A stretch of DNA of 10,347 nt from Planctomycetes bacterium UBA4800 (GTDB taxonomy: Bacteria > Planctomycetota > UBA8108 > UBA8890 > UBA8898), in NCBI GenBank assembly GCA_002402755.1, contig DHGK01000304.1, positions 2,916-13,262 of the forward strand, given 5' to 3'. Shown here piece by piece: positions 1 through 5,882 of this stretch. How positions within the stretch are numbered: position 1 is the first letter of the stretch; every line of letters starts with the position of its first letter. Below the pieces are notes generated by a model. The model worked only from the letters and a program-made list of their open reading frames with translations, was not told where the DNA came from and searched no databases. The position numbers and the translations under genes are program-made.

Positions 1-2627
1 GCGTCCCAACTGAAGAACCTGAAGCGGGCGCCCGGGCGCACACGGTCGCGGCCCACGTACCAGTTCTGGTGCGACCAGTCGTGGTTGGCGGCGTACAGAT
101 TCAGGATCATGTAGTCCGCGAAGTCGAGCGCGTCGAGCCGTTCGAGAAGCCGCTCGTAGGCTGCGGGGGCGCCGAGGCCGCTCAGGCGGGTCGTGAGCAG
201 CTCGGTGAACGCGGCCGCCGTGCCGCTGACGACCGTGCTCGGGTTGTGCTTGAGGACATCGTAGTCGCCCGGGTCGCCGCCCAGGTACGCCGCCTGGAAG
301 TCCTCGTCGGGCCGTTCGTGCACGTCGTACATGCCCCAGTGCACGCCGTTGATGTACAGGTTGACGAAGATGTCGTGCGGGGCGAGCGACCCCATCGCGT
401 TCTGCAGATCGCTCACGAACGTGTCGCGGACGTACTGCACCGTCGTCTGCTGGCTCGTGTCGGGGTGGTGCCACACGTGGTTGAGGTGGGCGTCGAGGAT
501 GATCGTGTCGAACTCGCGCACGCGCGAGTCGTCGAACAGCGGGAACCGCAGGCGCGTCGGCCCGTAGTCGTCCTTGAAGAGAAGGCGCAGCGACAGCTTG
601 GGGGACTTCCACGGGTCGGTGCTCGTGCCGCCCTGGATCCTGATCCCGCACTCGATGGCGCACCCCTTGCGATCGCCCGGGTAGATCAGCTCGGCCGACG
701 CCGGGCGCTCCCAGAGGATGCCCTCCAGGTTGCAGTTCGAGTAGATGCCGCGCGCGGGGCTGAACATGTCGTCGATGTCCATGACGATCGAGAGCGACGG
801 CCGCTCGGCGAGCGCGCGGAGCGCCAGGCCGCGGTACTCGGGCACCGCGACGACGCGCGGATCGATCTCGTAGTCGGCCTTGGTGACCACGGTGTTCCCC
901 CAGGCGGCGGGGAAGCCCTCGGGCGCCTTGCCCTGGGTGAGAACGTACTCGGGGAAGAGGTACGTCGTCGTGACGACCTCCGACGGCAGCAATCCTTCCT
1001 TGTACGCGACGGCCCTGAGGAGCACCGCGCCGCGGCCCGCCGCGGGGGCGATCCTCACGGGCCCCGTGCAGGCTGTTCCCGTGTCTGCGTTGAGGGCCCG
1101 GCCCTGGGGATCGGTGCGGTAGAAGATCGCGGCGCCCTCGGTGGGCGTTGCGAGCAGCACATCGAAGGCCTCCGAATACGCGCCGCGGGGGATGCTCGGG
1201 ACGGGGTCCTCGACGAATCCGGAGGCGGTCGCGGACTCGGCGTTGGACCGGCCGGGAGTGGCCGCGAGGAAATAGCACGGCCGGCTTCCGGCATCCAGGC
1301 CGTACGAGTAGTCATCGCGCTGCTCGGGGAACATGGGCGCGAACTCGTGGACCGCGCGGGGCGGCAGCTCGCCGTTGTACAGGCCCAGGTACTCGCCGGA
1401 CCGGTTCAGCTTGAAGCTCGCGTGGAGATTGGCGCCGCTCCGGCGGTCCTTGCCCGAGGCGAAGACGACGAGGAACTCCTGCGGCGCGAGCGTGCGCGCG
1501 GGAAAGCTCCACTTGCCGGGCTGCAGGGGATCGTCCGTGAGCGACCACCCGCCCAGGTCGATCGGCGCCGTTCCCCGGTTCCAGAGCTCGATCCAGTCCG
1601 GCGAATCGCCGTCCTCGTCCTGGAGCGTGACGCCGTTCGAGGCCATGAACTCGTTCAGGACGATATCGTCGGGCGGCGCGCTCGGATCCAGGCGCAGCAC
1701 CCACGCGCCGCCCTCGAAGGCGTTGGGGATCTCGGCGCCGTCGCGGATGCCGTGCGCCGGCGACCACGCGATCGCGATGTCGCCCGGCGCCGGCTCGGCG
1801 AAGCCGAACACGTACGGCCCCGCGCCGGCGCCGGCGAGCGTCGCGGCCGGGACGCCGCCGACGAGAAGATCGGCGGCATCGATGCCGGCGACCGGCTCGC
1901 TGAAGGCGGCGCGCACCTGCGTGAGGCTCCGCACGGTGATGCCGGGCCGCGGGACGAGCGACTCGATGCGCGGCGGCGCCAGGTCGGGGCCGTCGGGGTC
2001 ATCGAGCGCCAGGTCGAAGAAGAAGTCGGTGTTGCTCAGCGACTGGTTGAGGGCCTGGACGGCGACGATGTTGGCGCCGGGCACGAGATACGCCGCGGGG
2101 TCGGGGAGGAGGAGGCGCTGGGCGGGCAGCGCTTCCCGGTTCGTGCTCGCGACCGCGGTCGGCGCCACGTACGTTCCCGGCTCGCCGCCCACGTTCAGCC
2201 GCAGCACCTCCACGCCGTTGATCCAGAGGAGAAACCCGTCGTCGTAGCTCGCGTCGGCCCAGAGCGCGGCGAGCCGGGCGGGGTCGCTGATCGAGAACTC
2301 TGTGCGCAGAAAGACGGTCGTGTAGTTGCGGCGCATGGGCGGGTCGAGCGCGCTCAGGTCGGTGCCGAGCGCGGGCTCGCCGTAGCCGAACGGCGCGGGG
2401 CCCTCGGCCCAGGTCGAGACGTCAAAATCGCGGCCCCGCCAGGCGGCCGGATCGGGCGACGAAGCCTCTCCCGTGCCGGGAAGGTACCGCCAGGCGGAGC
2501 CCTTGGCGAGGTACACGGTTCCCGCGCCGGCATCTGCGGCCGCCAGGAGCGCGAAGCCGGCGACCCACGCCGAAACGCGCCCCCGCACGCATCTCGGGCG
2601 CGCGAGGCAACGTGTCTTCTTGGTCAC
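1..2627 (-). CDS. Secreted multidomain protein with lamin-tail and CotH kinase-like domains (partial, 3' end outside window)
   Basis: The minus frame is open from 2702 to the left edge; 875 codons are visible from the chosen GTG. That start has GGAGG 8 bases upstream (2636-2640); a GTG at 2636 is a weaker alternative. Residues 1-36 have a basic N-region and hydrophobic stretch like a signal peptide. Then come a jelly-roll-like module (about 37-205, W-rich, 'YDDGFLLWINGVEV'), an Ig-like segment (206-317), a lamin-tail domain (318-418, 'VLNEFMASNG...DWIELWN'), a chitobiase C-terminal-like domain (467-556), and a CotH domain from about 605. CotH landmarks are K677 in 'SPKLSLRLLFKDDYG', H770-E771 in 'YDVHERPD', D850 in 'NHDWSHQNWY' and D875 in 'FFSWD'. 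Bacillus CotH phosphorylates spore-coat proteins; here the substrate is unknown and an extracellular surface role is inferred. No frameshift is seen. Domains beyond residue 875 are not visible. Confidence 0.9.
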   Translation of the reverse strand, partial: MTKKTRCLARPRCVRGRVSAWVAGFALLAAADAGAGTVYLAKGSAWRYLPGTGEASSPDPAAWRGRDFDVSTWAEGPAPFGYGEPALGTDLSALDPPMRRNYTTVFLRTEFSISDPARLAALWADASYDDGFLLWINGVEVLRLNVGGEPGTYVAPTAVASTNREALPAQRLLLPDPAAYLVPGANIVAVQALNQSLSNTDFFFDLALDDPDGPDLAPPRIESLVPRPGITVRSLTQVRAAFSEPVAGIDAADLLVGGVPAATLAGAGAGPYVFGFAEPAPGDIAIAWSPAHGIRDGAEIPNAFEGGAWVLRLDPSAPPDDIVLNEFMASNGVTLQDEDGDSPDWIELWNRGTAPIDLGGWSLTDDPLQPGKWSFPARTLAPQEFLVVFASGKDRRSGANLHASFKLNRSGEYLGLYNGELPPRAVHEFAPMFPEQRDDYSYGLDAGSRPCYFLAATPGRSNAESATASGFVEDPVPSIPRGAYSEAFDVLLATPTEGAAIFYRTDPQGRALNADTGTACTGPVRIAPAAGRGAVLLRAVAYKEGLLPSEVVTTTYLFPEYVLTQGKAPEGFPAAWGNTVVTKADYEIDPRVVAVPEYRGLALRALAERPSLSIVMDIDDMFSPARGIYSNCNLEGILWERPASAELIYPGDRKGCAIECGIRIQGGTSTDPWKSPKLSLRLLFKDDYGPTRLRFPLFDDSRVREFDTIILDAHLNHVWHHPDTSQQTTVQYVRDTFVSDLQNAMGSLAPHDIFVNLYINGVHWGMYDVHERPDEDFQAAYLGGDPGDYDVLKHNPSTVVSGTAAAFTELLTTRLSGLGAPAAYERLLERLDALDFADYMILNLYAANHDWSHQNWYVGRDRVRPGARFRFFSWD

Positions 2628-2635
2628 GCCGCGCA

Positions 2636-2640
2636 CCTCC
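2636..2640 (-). promoter_or_regulatory. Shine-Dalgarno site deciding the GTG start of the CotH protein
   Basis: On the minus strand the sequence reads GGAGG, then 8 bases, then GTG at 2627. This decides between the two in-frame GTG codons, since the upstream one at 2636 overlaps the site itself. No convincing -35/-10 pair is visible farther upstream. Confidence 0.7.
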
Positions 2641-2648
2641 CGTAGGGC

Positions 2649-2683
2649 GGAGGCTGTAGGCTGGAGGCTGTAGGCTATAGGCT
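2649..2683 (+). repeat. Tandem 7-base repeats, block A (NNAGGCT x5)
   Basis: Five consecutive heptamers read GGAGGCT, GTAGGCT, GGAGGCT, GTAGGCT, ATAGGCT; degenerate copies flank them (GTAGGGC at 2642, CTAGATA at 2684). Only the first two bases vary. The block lies 22 bases upstream of the CotH-protein start. It resembles in style the short tandemly repeated repetitive (STRR) heptamers described in cyanobacteria; that is an analogy, not an identification. Confidence 0.85.
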
Positions 2684-2707
2684 CTAGATAGATGACGGAA
2701 TCTCATG

Positions 2708-2724
2708 GGGCGGCTTCGCCGCCC
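2708..2724. other. Short perfect hairpin between the two heptamer blocks
   Basis: GGGCGGC (2708-2714) pairs with GCCGCCC (2718-2724) around a TTC loop. Neither strand has a T-run after it, so it is not a standard intrinsic terminator. It sits near the middle of the stretch between the oppositely oriented heptamer blocks. Confidence 0.6.
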
Positions 2725-2749
2725 TTAGAAGGGGCTTTCGGTTGACTCC

Positions 2750-2770
2750 GGCCTCCAGCCTCCAGCCTCC
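2750..2770 (-). repeat. Tandem 7-base repeats, block B (inverted relative to block A)
   Basis: Three heptamers read GGCCTCC, AGCCTCC, AGCCTCC on the plus strand, i.e. GGAGGCT-type units on the minus strand. They can pair with block A: 14 bases of block B match 13 of 14 bases in block A, so the RNA or single strand could form a long stem enclosing 2684-2749. Confidence 0.75.
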
Positions 2771-2826
2771 TCCGCCTCGCCCGTCATTGTACTCCGGGCG
2801 GCGGGGTGCCACAACGGGGATGGAAC

Positions 2827-2885
2827 GCGCCGGCGCACGGCGCCGGCGCTGCGGCTCGACCGCAAGGGTGCGGGACGGGTCCCGC
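2827..2885 (-). terminator. Two GC hairpins just after the membrane-protein gene; possible terminator without a T tract
   Basis: In minus-strand order after the stop codon at 2895, a first stem is GCGGGA/TCCCGC (2870-2875 with 2880-2885, 4-base loop). A second is GCGCCGGCGC (2827-2836) with an identical self-complementary copy at 2840-2849, loop ACG. No T-run follows either, so factor-independent termination is uncertain. Position directly after the stop is the main argument. Confidence 0.4.
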
Positions 2886-2894
2886 CGCGTGCCG

Positions 2895-3971
2895 CTATCT
2901 GGCGGCGACCGCGCTGCCCGGGTTCCTGCGGACGATCGTGCTGCCCTTCTTCCGGACGACGGTGCTGCCGCCGGCCGGCGGCAGGGACCCGTCCGACTGC
3001 GCGATGTGGCTGTGGGCCCAGAGGCGCGTGAAGGTCCGGCGATGGACCTCGAAGAACGATGCGTCCGGCAGCGGCGTCTCTGCGTCGAACTGGGTGAAGA
3101 CGCTCAGCTTCTCGCGCGGGTTCCACGGCGAGACCAGGGCGGTCTTGTCGAAGAAGAGCGCGGTGATCGAGGGGCGTTCGCGGTAGAAACGGACCACGAT
3201 CTTCGCTTCCTCGGGCCTGAGCTGATTGAGCTGCTCCACCGCCTCGAGGGTCGCGCGGAGGCGCTTCTGGTACAGCAGCGCGGGAATGCCCATCTCGGTG
3301 AGCACCGACTGCATGACGGTCGTTTGCGGGCCGTCGGGGTCAAGCGTCGTCGCCTCCGGATCGAGCAGCAGCAGCGACACGGGCACTCCGGACGCCATGG
3401 CGATGGCATCGTACAGGAACCCGCCGGGCGTGCCGGCGCCCTTGGCGAGAATCCCGAAGCCGGTGACATCGATGATGCCCACGTAGGTCGTCTTCTGAAG
3501 GTGCGACGCCACGGTCTGCTGCAGCTTCACGGGCGGCGAGGCGGGATCGACGATCCAGAGGCCCTGGAGTCCGCATTGCCTGAGCCCGACGCTGCCGCGA
3601 ATTCGCGGGAAGTACGATACGAACGACAGCCCGAGCAGGACGAAGAACGCGCTCAGGCCCATGGCCAGCGCGCCGTACAGTCCGCACACGGCGACCGCCG
3701 CAGGGTGGTTCTCGACGGCGTTGCCGTGGTACACGGCGCAGCCGGTGAAGAGCAGCGCCGCCATGAGGCCCCACGCCCGTGTCCAGGCGATGGATCGAAC
3801 GGGCGTCTGGCTGACGCCCTGCTCGTAAAAGAGCACCTGCCCGGGACCCTCGAGGAGCAGGGACTTGAGCTTGCCGACGAGCTTGACGGCCAGCTTGCCG
3901 CGGCAGAAGGGCAAGGCGAGCATGACGACCAGAAAGATTGCGATGAGGAAGATGGCAAGCCCGGTGAACAT
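2895..3971 (-). CDS. Three-span membrane protein with a cytosolic phospholipase-D-like/DUF5919-type domain (hypothetical)
   Basis: 358 residues. The ATG has GGAGGG six bases upstream (3978-3983). Hydrophobic segments lie at about 4-22, 66-82 and 93-121; the rest looks soluble. The C-terminal two thirds contain 'YVGIIDVTGFGILAKG', then 'PVSLLLLDPEA', a helical linker, and 'VVRFYRERPSITALFFDKTALVSPWNP' ending in 'FFEVHRRTFTRLWAHS'. This order (hydrophobic strand plus LLLDP, 'Y...PS.....FD...LVS', final F...F..LW) recalls the domain at the C terminus of regulators annotated DUF5919 or phospholipase-D-like. I see no HKD catalytic motif, so it is probably not an active phospholipase D. The tail holds two near-identical octapeptides (GSTVVRKK, GSTIVRRN). 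A role in sensing or effector signalling is only a guess. That it is a real gene is well supported by its start signal and composition. Confidence 0.85.
   Translation of the reverse strand: MFTGLAIFLIAIFLVVMLALPFCRGKLAVKLVGKLKSLLLEGPGQVLFYEQGVSQTPVRSIAWTRAWGLMAALLFTGCAVYHGNAVENHPAAVAVCGLYGALAMGLSAFFVLLGLSFVSYFPRIRGSVGLRQCGLQGLWIVDPASPPVKLQQTVASHLQKTTYVGIIDVTGFGILAKGAGTPGGFLYDAIAMASGVPVSLLLLDPEATTLDPDGPQTTVMQSVLTEMGIPALLYQKRLRATLEAVEQLNQLRPEEAKIVVRFYRERPSITALFFDKTALVSPWNPREKLSVFTQFDAETPLPDASFFEVHRRTFTRLWAHSHIAQSDGSLPPAGGSTVVRKKGSTIVRRNPGSAVAAR
2928..2975 (-). repeat. 24-base tandem repeat encoding a basic octapeptide repeat
   Basis: Two adjacent 24-base units in frame with the membrane-protein gene encode GSTIVRRN and GSTVVRKK near its C terminus. 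Most nucleotide positions match, which suggests recent duplication. Confidence 0.7.
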
Positions 3972-3977
3972 GTGAAA

Positions 3978-3983
3978 CCCTCC
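3978..3983 (-). promoter_or_regulatory. Shine-Dalgarno site of the membrane-protein gene
   Basis: GGAGGG on the minus strand, six bases before the ATG at 3971. It supports this start; the hydrophobic segment begins right after it. Confidence 0.7.
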
Positions 3984-4072
3984 GCGCGTTCAGAAACCGT
4001 GGAAAACCCCTCTGAGGCTTTGCAGTGCAAGATTCGTTCCAGTGCGGGAGGGCGCCTGCGGCAACTCGCGCG

Positions 4073-4106
4073 CCGGGCCGGCGGCGCGGCCCGGGAGTTT
4101 TCTCCC
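4073..4106. other. GC hairpins in the gap between transporter and membrane-protein genes
   Basis: CCGGGCC (4073-4079) pairs with GGCCCGG (4088-4094). Overlapping it, GGGAG (4093-4097) pairs with CTCCC (4102-4106) around TTTT. The two share bases and could be alternatives. No T tract follows on the minus strand. The rest of the 3972-4227 gap shows no gene. Confidence 0.4.
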
Positions 4107-4184
4107 TTCCGGGGCGGGTACCAAGGCGCTGCCGCGGCGTTTTTCCCCGCGGGCGGGGGACCGGCGCTGGCGCGGGTCCGAACC

Positions 4185-4208
4185 GGCCCCGGCCCCGGCC
4201 CCGGCCCC
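4185..4208 (-). repeat. Exact (GGGGCC)4 hexanucleotide repeat, predicted G-quadruplex in transporter 3' UTR
   Basis: The plus strand reads GGCCCC four times without a mismatch. On the minus strand, the sense strand of the upstream transporter gene, this is four GGGG tracts with CC loops, the minimum for an intramolecular four-tier G-quadruplex. It begins about 20 bases after the transporter stop codon. Confidence 0.85.
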
Positions 4209-4227
4209 GGCGCCAGCGGCGGCGCCG
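4208..4227 (-). terminator. Hairpin abutting the transporter stop codon
   Basis: CGGCGCC (4208-4214) and GGCGCCG (4221-4227) form a 7-bp stem with a 6-base loop, starting at the base after the stop codon. No T-run follows; the (GGGGCC)4 tract comes next. Possible pausing or termination structure, not a canonical terminator. Confidence 0.4.
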
Positions 4228-5664
4228 TCACGGCCGCGGGCGCCACATGCGCTCGATCTCCTCGAGGCTGCGCCCCTTCGTCTCCGGCACGGCGAAGCGC
4301 ACGACCAGGATCAGCGCGATGCAGAAGACGCCGTAGAGCCAGAAGGGGAAGGCGTGGTTGAAGGTCGCGGCCAGCCATTCGTTCTTGTCCATCATCGGGA
4401 ACGTCTGGGAGACCGCGTAGTTGGCGAGCCACAGGCACACGGTGGCGATCGCCATGGCGCGCCCGCGGATCCTCGTCGGAAAGATCTCGGCCAGGATCAC
4501 CCACGTCACCGGCCCCACCGACAGGGCGAAGCTGGCGATGTAGCCCAGGATGAAGACGAGCACCCAGCCCTCGGTGCGGTCGAGGTACGCGGCCGCGCCG
4601 AGCGCCGCGAGCGAGACGCCCATGCCCGCCGCGCCGGCCATCATGAGCGGCCGCCTGCCCAGGCGATCGACCGTCCAGATCGCGACGACGGTAAAAGATA
4701 TGTTCACGACGCCGACGACGACGGTCTGGAGCAGCGCCGCATCGTCCTTGGTGCCCGCAACGAGGTTCTTGAAGATCTCCGGCGCGTAGTACAGGAAGAC
4801 GTTGATGCCCGTCACCTGCTGGAGCACGGCGAGCGCGACGCCGACGACGAGCACGAGCTTCATGCCCGGCTGCAGGAGCTCCGCCAGGCGGCCGCCTTCC
4901 TGCGCCAGCGCCGCCTTGATCTCGCGCATCTCCTCCCCGGCGCGCGTCGAGCCGTTGATCCGCGCGAGCACCTGCACGGCCCGATCCTCGCGGCCCGCGG
5001 CGGTGAGCCAGCGCGGGCTCTCCGGGACGAAGAAGAGGCAGGCGAGGAGCAGGATCGCGGGCAGCGCCCCCGACGCGAACATCCAGCGCCAGCCCGTCTG
5101 AGTGTTCCAGGCCTCGGCCGCCTCCGGGGCGGCGGCGCCGGCGACATGGTGGGCTATGAAGTAATTGACGAAGTACACGATCAGCATGCCCGAGACGATG
5201 GCGAACTGGTTCACGGACACCATGCGGCCGCGAATGCGCGCGGGCGTCACCTCGGCGATGTACATGGGGCTCGTCATGCTTGCGGCGCCGATGCCCAGGC
5301 CGCCGATGATCCGGAACACGACGAGCGCGGCGAGGCTCTCGGGCAGGGCGGCGCCCACGGCCGACACCAGGAAGCAGAGCGCGGCCAGCACCAGGACCTT
5401 CTTGCGGCCGAGTGCGTCGCTCAGGAGCCCCGCAAGGGCGGCGCCCGCGGCGCACCCGAGGAGCGCGCTTGCCGAGGCCCAGCCCTTGGCCGTCGCATCG
5501 AGACCGAGGTATTTCTCGATGAACTCGATCGCCCCCGAGATCACCGCGGTGTCGTAGCCGAAGAGAAGGCCGCCGAGCGCCGCGACGAGACAGATCGCGA
5601 CCAGGAATCCGGTGCTGCCGCGCTCGCCCGGGCTCCCTCCGTCACGCCTCCGATCATCCGCCAT
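4228..5664 (-). CDS. Sugar porter, major facilitator superfamily (XylE/GalP-like sugar:H+ symporter)
   Basis: 478 residues, the usual length for the sugar porter family (TC 2.A.1.1), with about 12 membrane spans. Family signatures are in order: 'GYDTAVISGA' (36-45), 'DALGRKK' (83-89), 'MYIAEVTPARIRGR' after the fourth span, 'PESPRWL' (214-220), 'QQVTGINVFLYYAP' (282-295), 'DRLGRRP' (333-339), 'GPVTWVILAEIFP' (384-396) and 'PETKGRSLEEIE' (460-471). The Q282-Q283, N288, W388 and E393 positions match the sugar-contacting pattern of E. coli XylE. It should import a monosaccharide across the inner membrane, probably with protons; the actual sugar cannot be read from the sequence. The ATG has GGAG six bases upstream (5671-5674). 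It is transcribed away from the protease gene. No sugar-metabolism gene is next to it. Confidence 0.95.
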   Translation of the reverse strand: MADDRRRDGGSPGERGSTGFLVAICLVAALGGLLFGYDTAVISGAIEFIEKYLGLDATAKGWASASALLGCAAGAALAGLLSDALGRKKVLVLAALCFLVSAVGAALPESLAALVVFRIIGGLGIGAASMTSPMYIAEVTPARIRGRMVSVNQFAIVSGMLIVYFVNYFIAHHVAGAAAPEAAEAWNTQTGWRWMFASGALPAILLLACLFFVPESPRWLTAAGREDRAVQVLARINGSTRAGEEMREIKAALAQEGGRLAELLQPGMKLVLVVGVALAVLQQVTGINVFLYYAPEIFKNLVAGTKDDAALLQTVVVGVVNISFTVVAIWTVDRLGRRPLMMAGAAGMGVSLAALGAAAYLDRTEGWVLVFILGYIASFALSVGPVTWVILAEIFPTRIRGRAMAIATVCLWLANYAVSQTFPMMDKNEWLAATFNHAFPFWLYGVFCIALILVVRFAVPETKGRSLEEIERMWRPRP

Positions 5665-5670
5665 GCGAGT

Positions 5671-5674
5671 CTCC
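5671..5674 (-). promoter_or_regulatory. Shine-Dalgarno site of the sugar porter
   Basis: GGAG on the minus strand, six bases before the ATG at 5664. The minus-strand promoter of this gene must lie in 5675-5800 but no AT-rich box is evident there. Confidence 0.6.
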
Positions 5675-5809
5675 GTTCCTTGCGGGGCGTCGTGCGCCCG
5701 CGCGTCATTCGAGCCGCCCGCCGCCGCGGGAGCGGGGCGCCCGGGGCGGCGGCCCGCAAAACGCGTGTTGGGAAGGCGGCCCGCGGGGAGGCAATTCGCC
5801 GGAAAGGAG

Positions 5810-5815
5810 TATAAT
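5810..5815 (+). promoter_or_regulatory. Perfect -10 box (TATAAT) of the metalloprotease gene
   Basis: TATAAT stands in an otherwise GC-rich divergent gap, 67 bases before the chosen ATG. No good TTGACA-like box lies 16-18 bases upstream and no TGn extension is present. Expected transcription start is around 5822, giving a leader of about 60 bases. Confidence 0.5.
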
Positions 5816-5873
5816 GTAGACTATGGTGAGGGCCTGTGGCAAGACGAGGATGAGCTCGGGAACAACGGCGGAC

Positions 5874-5877
5874 GGAG
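5874..5877 (+). promoter_or_regulatory. Shine-Dalgarno site deciding the metalloprotease start
   Basis: GGAG five bases before the ATG at 5883. The in-frame ATG at 5823 is only eight bases after TATAAT and would put 20 polar residues ahead of the signal peptide, so 5883 is preferred. Confidence 0.65.
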
Positions 5878-5882
5878 CACGC

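Noticed and set aside
69..2645. 858-codon open frame on the plus strand
   Set aside because: It is the exact antisense register of the CotH protein gene, is arginine-rich with no recognisable domain, and has no start signal. The minus reading gives clear lamin-tail and CotH domains.
2708..2724. Central hairpin as an intrinsic terminator
   Set aside because: No T-run on either strand and it lies well beyond the preceding gene's stop.
2649..2770. Heptamer blocks as a CRISPR array
   Set aside because: Units are seven bases with no spacers and there are no cas genes.
5700..5800. GC-rich inverted segments in the divergent gap as an operator
   Set aside because: Such partial palindromes are expected by chance at this base composition and I see no clear symmetrical site.
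3653..5814. Long open frames of about 600 codons on both strands overlapping the transporter
   Set aside because: Arginine/proline/alanine-rich shadows of the GC-rich transporter and membrane-protein genes, which alone show family motifs and ribosome sites.
5823..5882. Upstream ATG extending the metalloprotease by 20 residues
   Set aside because: It lies eight bases after TATAAT, has no well-spaced Shine-Dalgarno site, and would displace the signal peptide from the N terminus.
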